Positions 26,305-35,960 are shown, numbered from the stretch's first letter. The stretch is DNA of 64,000 bases from Paludibacteraceae bacterium (GCA_016283095.1 JAEEMG010000043.1:30345-94344), one strand, 5' to 3'. The notes: generated by a model not told the origin, from the letters alone. Numbers and translations: made by a program.

Positions 26305-27039
26305 CTACAATGATGCCCCTTCTGGCATTTTTATTGTCGGATCGTTGTCGAGCAAAGACTGGAACTGTTCGATTGTGAGGCAGTCTTCCAACTTTGTCTC
26401 TCCAATTCTTGTGCGGACGAGCGACGTGAGGTGAGCTCCACTCTTCAATGCTTCACCGATGTCTCTTGCCAATCCACGTATGTATGTTCCCTTGCTGCAC
26501 ACCACTCTTATCTTGATCGCAGTCTGGGAATATTCCATCAACTCTATCTCATCAATCACCAACGTTTTAGGCTTGATCTCCACTTCCTGACCCTTACGCG
26601 CATACTCGTAAGCTCTCTTTCCGTTGATCTTCACAGCTGAGAAAGCAGGAGGTACCTGCTGAATCTCACCTAAAAACTTCTTCAACGTCTCCTCCACAAG
26701 TTCACGAGTGATATGCTCTGTAGGATAAGTGGCATCGACCTCCGTCTCCAAATCAAAAGATGGCGTAGTGGCTCCAAGAGCCAGCTCAGCTACATATTCT
26801 TTAGTCTGGTACTGGAAATTGTCAATCTCTTTAGTCTTCTTGCCTGTGCAGACGATAAGCACTCCCGTCGCCAACGGATCAAGTGTGCCAGCATGCCCGA
26901 TCTTAATCTTCTTCAAACCGGACGCATACCTTATCATGGTACGCACTTTGCTGACAAGATTAAACGACGACCAATGAAGCGGTTTGTTGAAGCGGAACAC
27001 CTGTCCTTCCGCAAGATCCAGAACCAATTTCTGCTCCAT
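26305..27039 (-). CDS. truB: tRNA pseudouridine(55) synthase
   Basis: 244 residues with the TruB catalytic block GHAGTLDPLATGVLIVCTGK (catalytic Asp in TLDP) and KGTYIRGLARDIGEAL. It converts U55 to pseudouridine in tRNA. The start overlaps the uppP stop by one base. Confidence 0.96.
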   Translation of the reverse strand: MEQKLVLDLAEGQVFRFNKPLHWSSFNLVSKVRTMIRYASGLKKIKIGHAGTLDPLATGVLIVCTGKKTKEIDNFQYQTKEYVAELALGATTPSFDLETEVDATYPTEHITRELVEETLKKFLGEIQQVPPAFSAVKINGKRAYEYARKGQEVEIKPKTLVIDEIELMEYSQTAIKIRVVCSKGTYIRGLARDIGEALKSGAHLTSLVRTRIGETKLEDCLTIEQFQSLLDNDPTIKMPEGASL

Positions 27040-27911
27040 TAATCAACCATCTGAAGAGAGACACCCAAATATGGAAGTATAAGAATGATAGTGCCAACTA
27101 CTATTCTATACCATCCAAATGCCTTGAATCCATACTTAGTCAAGAACGATATAAATCCTTTGATTGCAGCAAGAGCGACAAGGAATGCGACCACATTACC
27201 TACAATCAACACTCCAAGATGACTTGTGAGCATCTCTGTTCCTCCACTAAGGAATAACTTCAACATCTTGTATGCTGTAGCAGCAAACATTGTTGGCACG
27301 GCAAGGAAGAATGAAAACTCTGCTGCACGCTGACGTGTAAGTCCCTGCTGCATACCTCCAACGATTGTAGCCATCGAACGGCTCACTCCTGGTATCATCG
27401 CTATACACTGGAAGAATCCAATCTTCAACGCTCTTGGCTCGTCCACTTTGACAGACTCACTGCCATGGTTGAATATCTTGTCGCAGAACAACATGAATAT
27501 TCCACCGATAAGCAACATCACAGCCACAACACGTACGTCGCCCAAAAACTCGTCAATCTTGTCGCTGAAAACCAATCCAAGCACTGCCGCTGGCAAGAAT
27601 GCGATAAGCAGTTTCCAATAGAAATCAAACTTATGTATCAGTTTCTTCCAAGCTGGAGCAGAGTCGCCTCCCTCCATTGGCTCATTGTTGAGCACAAAGA
27701 AACGTTTCCAATACAAACAAACCACAGAAAGGATCGCTCCAAACTGAATTATGACTGTAAATGCCTTTATGAACTCACTCTCCGGATTAGCTTCACTCAA
27801 ATCCATTCCAAGCAAGTTCTCTGTGATAATCATATGTCCTGTAGACGATACTGGAAGAAACTCTGTAAGTCCCTCCACAATAGCTATTATTATAGCTTGA
27901 ATAGTAGTCAT
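27039..27911 (-). CDS. uppP: Undecaprenyl-diphosphate phosphatase
   Basis: 290 residues, about eight membrane segments, with [17 protein letters not shown] and [14 protein letters not shown], the two active-site motifs of BacA/UppP. It regenerates undecaprenyl phosphate for peptidoglycan and other envelope polymers and confers some bacitracin tolerance. Confidence 0.96.
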   Translation of the reverse strand: MTTIQAIIIAIVEGLTEFLPVSSTGHMIITENLLGMDLSEANPESEFIKAFTVIIQFGAILSVVCLYWKRFFVLNNEPMEGGDSAPAWKKLIHKFDFYWKLLIAFLPAAVLGLVFSDKIDEFLGDVRVVAVMLLIGGIFMLFCDKIFNHGSESVKVDEPRALKIGFFQCIAMIPGVSRSMATIVGGMQQGLTRQRAAEFSFFLAVPTMFAATAYKMLKLFLSGGTEMLTSHLGVLIVGNVVAFLVALAAIKGFISFLTKYGFKAFGWYRIVVGTIILILPYLGVSLQMVD

Positions 27912-27949
27912 TTTTGTTCTTCTATTTATTTGTTTTCTATAAGATTTGC

Positions 27950-28240
27950 TTATTCTGATACTGATACCGAGTTGTCCTCATCACGAAGAGTCAAACCAGT
28001 GGATGAACTGTTGTCCTCATCACGAACCCAAAGAATAGCAAAAATCTCAAACACAAAACCAAACAACGCAATCATTGGACCCACAGTCACTCTTTGTGCA
28101 CTAAAAATCTCCGGATTAAATTCTGTACCCTCAGATCCTCCTCCGATCATAAGAATAAATCCAAAAAGAATAATCACGAATCCTACTGCCAGAAGCAAAA
28201 GGTTCTTCTTAGGAAGTGCATATCCTTTACCCGCTTTCAT
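27950..28240 (-). CDS. DUF3098 small membrane protein
   Basis: 96 residues with two membrane segments ([44 protein letters not shown]). This is the DUF3098 protein that sits between ftsX and uppP across Bacteroidetes. The C-terminus contains a short internal repeat (RDEDNSSS / RDEDNSVS). Role unknown; context suggests cell envelope or division. Confidence 0.85.
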   Translation of the reverse strand: MKAGKGYALPKKNLLLLAVGFVIILFGFILMIGGGSEGTEFNPEIFSAQRVTVGPMIALFGFVFEIFAILWVRDEDNSSSTGLTLRDEDNSVSVSE

Positions 28241-28252
28241 TATTATATATAT

Positions 28253-29125
28253 TTAAATGTAATACAACTCTTTTTCTTCTCTGCTCAAAAACTTGTTGAC
28301 GGCAAAATAGGTCGACAACCATGAGATCACTATACCCGATACTATTATCGCTCCCGCTACAACATAATAGATCGAATGGTCTGAGTAATCCACAAACAAT
28401 TTCAACTGGTCACGCATGACATAGCCGAACAATGCAAGATATCCTATCGCCAACAATGCCGCGATGATTCCAATCATCACCCCCTTTTTTAAATACGGAC
28501 GACGGATGAAACTTCTCGTCGCGCCAACAAGCTTCATGGTGTTGATCAGGAATCTATCTGAATATATGAGTAGACGCAATGTATTGTTGATAAGCACGAA
28601 TGATATGAAAAACAACACACCTGCCACAATCAGGAAGAGCACCGACACTTTATGGATATTGTGGTTGACCTCATTGATAAACTGTTTCTGATAGAAGACA
28701 TTCTCGACTATTCTGTACTCCTTGATTGTCTTCACCACCTCTTCTATCTTATCATTATCCGTGTACTCAGATTTCAGATTCACCACAAATGACGCGCTCA
28801 ACGGATTGTAACCAAGAAAGGCGACGGGATCCTCTCCCATCTCCTGTGCCAAATCCTTGATTGCCTGTTCCTTGCTGATAAACGCAACTTTTTTAGCATA
28901 CGACTGCCCACGAAGGATCTCATCAAGCGTAGTGATATCCTTCTCCTCCGCGTCGTCTTTGATTTCTATGGAAATAGTGTAATTCTCTCTTACATAGGCT
29001 GAAAGAGTGTCACCAATCTTTAAGCCTAACACAACGATTCCAATCAAAAACAGCACCATTGAAATACTGACAATGGTGGTAAGTTTGGAATTAAATATCT
29101 TATATTTAGCAACAGAATCTTTCAT
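28253..29125 (-). CDS. ftsX: Cell-division permease-like protein FtsX
   Basis: 290 residues, four membrane segments, large first extracellular loop (~45-165) and the FtsX pattern RLLIYSDRFLINTMKLVGATRSFIRRPYL around 185-212. With the ATPase FtsE it activates peptidoglycan hydrolases at the septum; ftsE is not in this window, which is usual in Bacteroidetes. Upstream, 29126-29454 is a 329-base AT-rich divergent gap. Confidence 0.93.
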   Translation of the reverse strand: MKDSVAKYKIFNSKLTTIVSISMVLFLIGIVVLGLKIGDTLSAYVRENYTISIEIKDDAEEKDITTLDEILRGQSYAKKVAFISKEQAIKDLAQEMGEDPVAFLGYNPLSASFVVNLKSEYTDNDKIEEVVKTIKEYRIVENVFYQKQFINEVNHNIHKVSVLFLIVAGVLFFISFVLINNTLRLLIYSDRFLINTMKLVGATRSFIRRPYLKKGVMIGIIAALLAIGYLALFGYVMRDQLKLFVDYSDHSIYYVVAGAIIVSGIVISWLSTYFAVNKFLSREEKELYYI

Positions 29126-29281
29126 TTTAATGCAAAATAAACAAAAAAACAGCCACTTATAAAATTTTTTTTGAAAAATCTACTGATTTATAGGATTTTT
29201 TTATTGAATAAACGAGATGAAGAAAATTTTTTCCAAACAAAAAATAATTTGTTCTCCATGATGATTTTTCAAAAAAAACAA

Positions 29282-29289
29282 TATTTTTG
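29282..29289 (+). promoter_or_regulatory. Possible -7 box (TATTTTTG) for the restriction endonuclease gene
   Basis: TATTTTTGC at 29282 is a full -7 match but lies 165 bases before the endonuclease ATG, and no TTTG -33 box is present at the usual distance. A long leader or another promoter is possible. Confidence 0.35.
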
Positions 29290-29454
29290 CATGTGATTGA
29301 TGAGCGTCGTTTAATGTGAATAGACAATCAGAAATATAAGTAAACAGTTGACTTAATAAGTATGATTATTGTTTGGCATGTGAAGAGCAAAACCTAGAAT
29401 ATCAATAATCAATTCTAAAAGTGAACATTATTAATAACTTAAACAACAGATATC

Positions 29455-30252
29455 ATGGGTATATCAAATTGGGAAATCCACGAAAAAGAATGTTATCAGT
29501 ATTTAAAGAATGTTTTTGGACAAGATGCTGAATTCATTCATCATGGTGGCTCTGATTCTACAATTTCAGACATTCAAGTTCGTACTAAGAATGGTCAGTC
29601 GTTCTGGATAGAGTGTAAAAGTCCACAAGCACAGAGTGGTCAGTTTGTGGCCATTCCAAAAGACGGTAAGTTTTATTTCAGCGAAAGAAACAAGTCGTTG
29701 CCGGAACTCTCAGAGTACATTATAGGAACAATGAACAGAGATTTCTACAGATATAGCAACGCTGGGACAGCAGGTATCAGACTTGACATTAACAGTGATA
29801 CATTTGCCTTTTGGATAACGAACATGTATAAAAAGAAGGGCGTGAAATTTTTTATCACACACTCCACTACTGGCAAATATGTGATTTCCCCTCTTGATGA
29901 TATTTCAAGGTATTATTCATTATCGGCAATATTTAGGGTAAAGAAAAGCGGATCCAGCAATGTTGCGAAGTCGTCTCAAGAAATGGTGGCCCAAAGAATT
30001 GTGGAATCCTTGAACGTAAGCGCGTCTCAAATCGAATATGGAGTCAAGATGAGAGTAGACTCACCATTGATTGCAGACAAACAAAAGATAGAGATCAACG
30101 GATATGTGTATATGTTCTCCAAAACACCAGACGGATGTTTCGTCATACGAAGATTGTCGAATACCAATAATCTAAATGTAATCTTCAGCGTTTCATTGAA
30201 AAATGAAAGCGGATTGTCAGAGGATTCGTTTAGATCTATACTGAAAGGATAA
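29455..30252 (+). CDS. HhaI-like type II restriction endonuclease
   Basis: 265 residues; R.HhaI has about 258. The catalytic PD-(D/E)xK pattern is visible as SDI (D39), then WIECK (E53, K55), with GGSDSTISDI before it and CKSPQAQSGQFVAIP after it, all recalling R.HhaI. Later blocks KGVKFFIT, FRVKKSGSS and NVIFSVSLKN also fit. It should cut GCGC. The gene converges on an HhaI-like methyltransferase with a shared terminator between them. Confidence 0.85.
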   Translation: MGISNWEIHEKECYQYLKNVFGQDAEFIHHGGSDSTISDIQVRTKNGQSFWIECKSPQAQSGQFVAIPKDGKFYFSERNKSLPELSEYIIGTMNRDFYRYSNAGTAGIRLDINSDTFAFWITNMYKKKGVKFFITHSTTGKYVISPLDDISRYYSLSAIFRVKKSGSSNVAKSSQEMVAQRIVESLNVSASQIEYGVKMRVDSPLIADKQKIEINGYVYMFSKTPDGCFVIRRLSNTNNLNVIFSVSLKNESGLSEDSFRSILKG

Positions 30253-30253
30253 C

Positions 30254-30292
30254 AAAAAAACAACCGTGGCTTAAATGTCACGGTTGTTTTTT
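30254..30292. terminator. Bidirectional terminator between the restriction and modification genes
   Basis: ACAACCGTG (30260-30268) and CACGGTTGT (30279-30287) pair with a 10-base loop, flanked by an A-run on one side and a T-run on the other, so it works in both directions. It includes the last codons and stop of the methyltransferase gene. Confidence 0.85.
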
Positions 30293-31260
30293 AATGTACG
30301 TCCGAATTCCGTCGCTATATATTGCAGCACATCCACCACGACTGAATTACCAAACTGTTTGTATGCCTGATTCGCATTTTTAGCCATGATGTAGGAATCC
30401 GGATATCCCATAATTCTTGCGCATTCGCGTGGATGAAGACGTCGGGTTCTTCCATTTACAAGATAGCCTCCTGTTTTGGCAAAAACACCTCCGCCATAGG
30501 CAGACAATGTGATAGCGATACCTTTAGTACTATAGATGCGTTCACCTTGTCCTCCTTTGTTTACTATACCCAATCTGATTGATTTGTTGCTGTATTTATC
30601 ATCTGGCTCTCCATTCATCTGCATGTCATCTCTTTTGATGTAAAGTTTTTCCACCATACTTTCGTCATCCAAAAGAAAATCCTCCACATGCCTTTTCAGT
30701 GGGAATGGAGCTGGAAATTGAAAACCAAAATCATTTATATCGTTGCGGAAACATACCATATAAATTCTTTCTCGTTTCTGCGGCATTCCATAATCAACAG
30801 CGTTAAGGACACGAGCATGGAAACTATATCCAAGTTCTTCCATCGTCGCCTTTACCACAGCCAATGTTTTCCCGTCGTCGTGAGATGCAAAATTCTTTAC
30901 ATTCTCCATAAAGACAACCTTTGGCCTCTTTTCTTTTACTATTCTCGCGACATCAAAAAACAACGTTCCCCTACTGTCTTTGAATCCCAACTGCTTGCCA
31001 CTGATAGAAAATGCCTGGCATGGAAATCCCGCACAAAGGATGTCATGATCAGGTATTGTTTTCTCGTCAACCTTTGTTATATCTCCTTCCGGTGTCTCTC
31101 CAAAGTTTTGACAATAAACCTCTTGCGCATATTTGTCCCACTCGTTTGAATAGACACAATTCGCACCCAACGACTCCAACGCTAATCTGAACCCACCCAG
31201 ACCAGCAAACAAGTCGATAAACGACATGCCATTTAGAAGTTTATTTTTTATATTAATCAT
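30271..31260 (-). CDS. DNA cytosine-5 methyltransferase, M.HhaI-like (predicted GCGC)
   Basis: From the ATG at 31260 the protein has 329 residues (M.HhaI: 327). Motif I FIDLFAGLGGFRLALES, catalytic GFPCQAFSISG with Cys at residue 81 as in M.HhaI, FMENVKNFASH, and QKRERIYMVCFRND are all present. The target-recognition and C-terminal parts (GGQGERIYST, AITLSAYGGG, KTGGYLVNG, LHPRECARIMGYPDSY) match what I recall of M.HhaI almost residue for residue, so the inner C of GCGC is the predicted target. An upstream in-frame start at 31371 would add 37 residues and cross the promoter. Confidence 0.93.
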   Translation of the reverse strand: MINIKNKLLNGMSFIDLFAGLGGFRLALESLGANCVYSNEWDKYAQEVYCQNFGETPEGDITKVDEKTIPDHDILCAGFPCQAFSISGKQLGFKDSRGTLFFDVARIVKEKRPKVVFMENVKNFASHDDGKTLAVVKATMEELGYSFHARVLNAVDYGMPQKRERIYMVCFRNDINDFGFQFPAPFPLKRHVEDFLLDDESMVEKLYIKRDDMQMNGEPDDKYSNKSIRLGIVNKGGQGERIYSTKGIAITLSAYGGGVFAKTGGYLVNGRTRRLHPRECARIMGYPDSYIMAKNANQAYKQFGNSVVVDVLQYIATEFGRTLKNNRDI

Positions 31261-31283
31261 GACAATTATTTCGAAACTTTTCG

Positions 31284-31315
31284 CAAAAATACACCATTTG
31301 GAAGAATTTGTACAA
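31284..31315 (-). promoter_or_regulatory. Promoter of the HhaI-like methyltransferase gene
   Basis: On the minus strand TTGT (31315-31312), 20 bases, TATTTTTG (31291-31284), 23 bases before the ATG at 31260. This supports the shorter protein start. Confidence 0.65.
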
Positions 31316-31574
31316 TATTTGACGAATTGCAAACATCTATTTATGGAAAAATACGATAGAAACAAACCCAAACCTTTTGTTATAAAATACTTATCTCCCC
31401 ATAAAACCCTTCAAAATCATATTAAAAAACTATGTTGTTAAAAATGTTTTTATTTTTGGATAAAAAGTAAAAAAAAGAGAAATTTGCACCCCGGAAAAAC
31501 AAAGACAACCTTTTCAACCTTTTAATACCATTGATTTTGTAATAGGGTATAATAGAAAAACACGCGTTTTTGAA

Positions 31575-31602
31575 GAGCATTACGGTATGTCCGTAATTGC
31601 TC
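31575..31602. other. Hairpin in the gap between methyltransferase and second toxin-antitoxin pair
   Basis: GAGCATTACGG (31575-31585) pairs with CCGTAATTGCTC (31591-31602) with a one-base bulge. No T-run follows. The remainder of 31316-31754 is AT-rich without a convincing gene. Confidence 0.4.
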
Positions 31603-31754
31603 TCCGAAAACAGAGAAAAATCATCTGCTTATAATATCTCTCATTTTAGAAATCATCCAATATTTACTATAATTTTGATATCATTTCTTTATTAGATTAT
31701 CATAACGTGAATATAAAATAGACCATCATTCATTGTTATATTAGACAAATATTT

Positions 31755-31762
31755 TACTTTTG
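31755..31762 (+). promoter_or_regulatory. -7 box (TACTTTTG) of second PIN toxin-antitoxin pair
   Basis: TACTTTTG with TTGT 18 bases upstream (31733-31736), 23 bases before the antitoxin ATG at 31786. Confidence 0.55.
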
Positions 31763-31785
31763 TGAAAACGAAAAAAATTAGATTT

Positions 31786-32058
31786 ATGGAAACAGTTACA
31801 TTGCAGAAAAATACTAATAAACTTAGATTGGAAGGCATTGACATATTGCTTGAAACTAATGACATTGAAATTCTTAAGTCTTTAGTTGCAAGCCTAAAAA
31901 ACACCTATAAAGAATTGACTGCAAAACCAAAAGAAAAGACACAAACACTAAAAGACAATCAATATCCAGATGTTGTGAATAGACTTATCGGAGTTGCAGA
32001 ACAGGAAGATGACTATAAAGAAAACTACATAAAGTATTTGGAGGAGAAAAACAGATGA
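31786..32058 (+). CDS. Antitoxin-like protein of second PIN pair
   Basis: From the ATG at 31786, 90 residues, charged and helical (LRLEGIDILLETNDIEILKSL, YKENYIKYLEEKNR). Its stop overlaps the toxin start (ATGA), typical of toxin-antitoxin operons. An earlier in-frame ATG at 31762 overlaps the promoter and is not used. It shows no clear similarity to the antitoxin at 12286. Confidence 0.72.
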   Translation: METVTLQKNTNKLRLEGIDILLETNDIEILKSLVASLKNTYKELTAKPKEKTQTLKDNQYPDVVNRLIGVAEQEDDYKENYIKYLEEKNR

Positions 32059-32465
32059 AAACAGTATTCCTTGATACGAATGTAGTTGTTGACCTTTTAC
32101 AAAAAAGAGAAGGATTTTATCAATATTCTGCCCAAATCTTTTCATTGGGATTCGAAAACAAGCTGCAATTATTTGTTTCACCTATAACTTTCTCGACCGC
32201 CTCTTATCTACTAAGAAAACTCGGAACAGAAGCAATTAAAAATGTTCTTAAAGATCTTAGATTAATTGTTGATGTGGTTGAAATGGATTATGATGTTATT
32301 GACAACTCCCTAATTTCAAATTTTAATGATATTGAAGATGCCATGCAGTATTATTGTGCAAAAAAATGTCATGCGGATGTTATTGTAACAAGAAATATTA
32401 AGGATTTTTCTGAATCAGAAATCAACGTCCTTTCTCCAGATGCATTTTTGGCAGAATATGAATAA
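32055..32465 (+). CDS. PIN-domain toxin nuclease (VapC-like)
   Basis: 136 residues with the PIN acidic pattern: FLDTNVVVDLL (first Asp at 7), FNDIEDAMQYYCAKKCHADVIVTRNIKDF (later acidic cluster, conserved in this subgroup). Overlaps its antitoxin by 4 bases. A different PIN subgroup from the toxin at 12514-12921. Predicted Mg-dependent RNase. Confidence 0.85.
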   Translation: MKTVFLDTNVVVDLLQKREGFYQYSAQIFSLGFENKLQLFVSPITFSTASYLLRKLGTEAIKNVLKDLRLIVDVVEMDYDVIDNSLISNFNDIEDAMQYYCAKKCHADVIVTRNIKDFSESEINVLSPDAFLAEYE

Positions 32466-32468
32466 AAA

Positions 32469-32495
32469 CAAAGCCAGAAAATGGTATTGGCTTTG
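32469..32495 (+). terminator. Weak terminator-like hairpin after the second PIN toxin
   Basis: CAAAGCCA (32469-32476) pairs perfectly with TGGCTTTG (32488-32495), loop 11 bases, starting three bases after the toxin stop. The tract after it is T-rich but interrupted, so strength is uncertain. Confidence 0.45.
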
Positions 32496-32610
32496 ATTGA
32501 TTCGATTTATTATAATTATTCTCATCTTCAAAACATCCCATAAAATTAAGACTGTTCCCAACATTTTTATATTTTTGTAAAAATTGGTTTTTATAGAAAT
32601 TTAGAGGCTC

Positions 32611-33702
32611 ATGTATTTACTGATACTATATCTCTTTCTGACGGTATTCGTCTCATTCCTTTGTTCAATATCTGAATCGGTGATGTTCTCCACATCCATT
32701 CCTTATGCGGAGACTTTGGCTACAAAAAGCAAAGGAGGCAAACTATTGAAAAGTCTGAAAGACAATATGGGCCGACCTATTTCCGCTATCCTCTCCGTCA
32801 ACACTATCGCCAACACTTTGGGCGCGTCTGCCGTGGGTATGCAGGTGCAGGAGGTGCTTGGAAGCGAATGGTTCGGATATGTATCTGCCGGCTTGACCGT
32901 GACGATTCTGATTTTTTCTGAAATCATTCCCAAATCCATCGGAGCCAACTACTGGCGAAATCTTTGTGTCCCAGTGGCATATTTCACACAGTTCCTATAC
33001 TACATCGCCTTCCCTTTAGTGATTATCACTGAGAAACTTACATTGCTGTTTTCCAAGAAAGAGTCTCAGACTGTCAGCCGTGAGGAGATCGCGGTGCTGA
33101 CATCCATTGGAGAAAAAGAGGGTGTGTTTGCCACAAGTGAGAGCAAAATCATCACCAACCTCATCAAACTCCGCCAGATCAAGATCAGAAACATCATGAC
33201 TCCACGTACTGTGGTGTGGGCGGTGCAGGAAGACATGACACTCAAAGAGTTTTTCAAGACAAAAGACTTCAAACGTTACTCTCGTATCCCTATCTATTCG
33301 GATTCTCTCGACTCCATCACAGGTTTTGTGCTGAAGAGTGACGTGCTCTACCACCTTGCCAACGACAAGAAAAACATGCAGTTGAAGCAGATCCGTCGCT
33401 CCATCACCTGCTGCTACGAACATACATCCATCCTCTCTTTCTACGACACAATGATCGCACGCAAAGAGCATATGGCGATGGTGATAGACGAGTATGGCGG
33501 ACTGGAAGGAATCGTCACTATGGAAGACGTGATTGAGACCATCCTCGGCCTTGAGATCACAGACGAAAGCGACACTCAGATTGATATGCAGCAACTGGCT
33601 AAAGACCAATGGGAAAAACGTCGCCAAAAGTTTTTCAGTGAGAAAGATGCAGAATTCGAATCCATTCTTGGTTTGGAAGGTACGGAAGAGAATAAAAATT
33701 AA
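32611..33702 (+). CDS. CNNM/CorC-family transporter with CBS domains
   Basis: 363 residues: a DUF21 membrane region with about four hydrophobic segments (LLILYLFLTVFVSFLCSISES, FGYVSAGLTVTILIFSEIIPKSIG), then paired CBS domains (~185-320) with RNIMTPRTVVWAV and MAMVIDEYGGLEGIVTMEDVIE. Members move or regulate Mg and other divalent cations. The C-terminal CorC/HlyC domain of longer members is reduced to a short tail. Confidence 0.9.
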   Translation: MYLLILYLFLTVFVSFLCSISESVMFSTSIPYAETLATKSKGGKLLKSLKDNMGRPISAILSVNTIANTLGASAVGMQVQEVLGSEWFGYVSAGLTVTILIFSEIIPKSIGANYWRNLCVPVAYFTQFLYYIAFPLVIITEKLTLLFSKKESQTVSREEIAVLTSIGEKEGVFATSESKIITNLIKLRQIKIRNIMTPRTVVWAVQEDMTLKEFFKTKDFKRYSRIPIYSDSLDSITGFVLKSDVLYHLANDKKNMQLKQIRRSITCCYEHTSILSFYDTMIARKEHMAMVIDEYGGLEGIVTMEDVIETILGLEITDESDTQIDMQQLAKDQWEKRRQKFFSEKDAEFESILGLEGTEENKN

Positions 33703-33703
33703 C

Positions 33704-33711
33704 TATCTTTG
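33704..33711 (+). promoter_or_regulatory. -7 box (TATCTTTG) of the SlyD pair
   Basis: TATCTTTGC directly after the transporter stop, 28 bases before the first SlyD ATG. No clear -33 box. Confidence 0.45.
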
Positions 33712-33738
33712 CGGACAAATAACGAAAATCTAAATTAG

Positions 33739-34203
33739 ATGAAGGTATCAAAGAACACAGTCGTATCTGTCAGCTATCAGCTCTTTTGTGGAGACGAGGG
33801 GGAAAAAGAAGAGTTGATGGAGCAGACAAAGAAGAACCAACCATATAAATTCACTTGCGGAGCTGGCACTGAATTGGAAAAATTCGAGGAAAACCTGATG
33901 GGCAAGTCTGTCGGCGATTCGTTCGATTTCTACATCGAATGTCAGGACGCTTACGGCGAATACGACGACGATAAAGTGGTGACAGTACCAAAATCGACGT
34001 TCCTTGTCGACGGTGAGATCGACGAAGAGGAAATCTACGTCGACAACCTTATCACAATGAGTATGGAAGACGGTCAGAAACGTGACGCCGTCATTATTGA
34101 TATGACTGAAGACGAGGTGACTCTCGACTTCAACCACCTTCTTGCAGGTGAACGTCTACATTTCGTCGGAACAATCGTTGATGTCCGCAAATCAACTAAA
34201 TAA
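33739..34203 (+). CDS. SlyD-like FKBP peptidyl-prolyl isomerase without metal tail
   Basis: 154 residues: FKBP core interrupted by an insert-in-flap chaperone domain (YIECQDAYGEYDDDK, then VPKSTFLVDGE) and ending DFNHLLAGERLHFVGTIVDV, the closing strand of the family. It has no His/Cys-rich tail, unlike the paralogue that starts 17 bases downstream. Cytoplasmic folding helper. Confidence 0.88.
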   Translation: MKVSKNTVVSVSYQLFCGDEGEKEELMEQTKKNQPYKFTCGAGTELEKFEENLMGKSVGDSFDFYIECQDAYGEYDDDKVVTVPKSTFLVDGEIDEEEIYVDNLITMSMEDGQKRDAVIIDMTEDEVTLDFNHLLAGERLHFVGTIVDVRKSTK

Positions 34204-34220
34204 CAATAAATTAAACCATT

Positions 34221-34823
34221 ATGGCAATTAACAAAGATAATATTTTCGTTCAACTAAAATACAAACTTTACGTTGGCAACGACGGTGAGGAGGTGATGAT
34301 TGAAGAGACTCCAGACGACCAACTTTTCAGATTCACAACTGGTCTTGGCATGGTGCTTTCCAAATTTGAGGAGGCATTGTACGGCAAAGAGCAAGGCGGA
34401 TCTTTCGACTTCTACATCAACACAGAAGATGCGTATGGAGACTACGTCGAGGACCTTTGCGTCGAACTTGACAAGGCAATCTTCAAGAATGAAAAAGGAG
34501 AGATTGACGAGAATATTCTTTACGTAGGAAATATCCTTCCTATGATGTCGGCAGAGGGTCACAGAATGAACGGCAAAATCGTTGATGTGACAGACACCAA
34601 CGTCAAAATGGATTTCAACCATCCTCTTGCAGGCGAGCGTCTTCATTTCGTAGGAGAAGTGATGGAGGCACGACCAGCCACACAGTTTGAGATAGAGCTT
34701 GTGAAGGGTCACCACGGTTGTGGCGGATGCGGCGGAGGAGGTTGCAACGGAGGTTGTGGCAGCGAAGGCGGCTGTGGCGGATGCAACAGCGATGGAGAAA
34801 ACGGCTGCAACTGCGGTAAATAA
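34221..34823 (+). CDS. slyD: SlyD FKBP isomerase with Gly/Cys-rich metal-binding tail
   Basis: 200 residues. The first ~155 form the FKBP/insert-in-flap core (FYINTEDAYGDYVED, DFNHPLAGERLHFVGEV). From about 163 the tail begins GHHGCGGCGGGGCNGGC and continues with nine or more cysteines to the end, ending GCNCGK. Such tails bind nickel, zinc or copper in SlyD and assist hydrogenase or metalloenzyme maturation in other bacteria. Confidence 0.9.
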   Translation: MAINKDNIFVQLKYKLYVGNDGEEVMIEETPDDQLFRFTTGLGMVLSKFEEALYGKEQGGSFDFYINTEDAYGDYVEDLCVELDKAIFKNEKGEIDENILYVGNILPMMSAEGHRMNGKIVDVTDTNVKMDFNHPLAGERLHFVGEVMEARPATQFEIELVKGHHGCGGCGGGGCNGGCGSEGGCGGCNSDGENGCNCGK

Positions 34824-34831
34824 TCACCCAA

Positions 34832-34852
34832 CGTAGAGACGCACGGACGTGC
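34832..34852. repeat. Palindromic REP-like element (reverse orientation)
   Basis: CGTAGAGACGCACGGACGTGC, the same family as at 26275-26300 in the opposite orientation, in the gap between slyD and aroC. Confidence 0.75.
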
Positions 34853-34880
34853 ATATATAAAACGGACACCAGAAAATACA

Positions 34881-35960
34881 ATGACAATGAACACAATAGG
34901 AGAAATATTCCGTCTTACCACATATGGAGAGAGCCACGGTGCTGCTGTAGGCGGCATTTTGGATGGTTTTCCCGCAGGTGTGGAGATAGACGTCAATTTC
35001 ATACAGGCTGAATTAGACCGTCGTCGCCCCGGACAGAGTGCCATCACTACCGCTCGCGCCGAAGGTGATAAGGTAGAGATTCTTTCCGGTGTCTACGAAG
35101 GAGTGTCGACCGGCACACCCATCGCTTTTGAGGTACGCAATGAAAACCAACACTCGTCTGATTATGAGGAGATGAAGAATCTTTACCGTCCGTCGCACGC
35201 TGATTATACATACCAGACCAAATACGGCATACGCGACCATCGTGGAGGCGGAAGATCATCCGCCCGCGAGACAATCTCACGTGTGGTGGGAGGTGCGTTC
35301 GCCAAACTTGCGCTGAAACATTTTGGCATTCAGATTTATGCCTACACATCACAGGCTGGCGATATCAAACTCGATTCTGACTATACGAAATACGATCTGA
35401 ACAAAATCGAAAGCAATATTGTACGTTGCCCCGACGCTGAAAAAGCTGAACAGATGATCGAACTGATCAAATCGGTGAAGGCTGAGGGCGACACTATCGG
35501 TGGAGTGATCACATGCGTCATCAAGGGCGTACCCGTTGGTTTGGGAGATCCTGCATTCGGAAAACTTCATGCCCGTCTTGGAGCGGCAATCCTGAGCATC
35601 AACGCCTGCAAAGGTTTTGAGTATGGAATGGGATTCGAAGGTGTAGGCGGAAGAGGTTCACAGATGAACGATAGATTCGCCAATATAGACGGCAAGATCC
35701 GCACCACAACCAACCACTCAGGTGGTATCCAGGGAGGCATCTCCAACGGTGAGGATATCTATTTCAGAGCGGCATTCAAACCAATCCCTACTCTGCTTTT
35801 TGAGCAGAACACAGTAGACAAGGCAGGTAATGACGCCATCATCAAAGCCAGAGGCCGTCACGATCCATGTGTGTTGCCACGCGCAGTGCCTATCGTAGAG
35901 GCAATGTCGGCAATGGTGATTTTGGACGCATTGTTGGCAAACAGAAGTGCAAAACTATAA
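34881..35960 (+). CDS. aroC: Chorismate synthase
   Basis: 359 residues with GESHG near the start, RRRPGQS, the [13 protein letters not shown] block and the C-terminal [19 protein letters not shown]. It makes chorismate by an FMN-dependent elimination, feeding aromatic amino acids and menaquinone, for which menD is also in this window. An ATG six bases later (34887) is an alternative start. Confidence 0.97.
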   Translation: MTMNTIGEIFRLTTYGESHGAAVGGILDGFPAGVEIDVNFIQAELDRRRPGQSAITTARAEGDKVEILSGVYEGVSTGTPIAFEVRNENQHSSDYEEMKNLYRPSHADYTYQTKYGIRDHRGGGRSSARETISRVVGGAFAKLALKHFGIQIYAYTSQAGDIKLDSDYTKYDLNKIESNIVRCPDAEKAEQMIELIKSVKAEGDTIGGVITCVIKGVPVGLGDPAFGKLHARLGAAILSINACKGFEYGMGFEGVGGRGSQMNDRFANIDGKIRTTTNHSGGIQGGISNGEDIYFRAAFKPIPTLLFEQNTVDKAGNDAIIKARGRHDPCVLPRAVPIVEAMSAMVILDALLANRSAKL

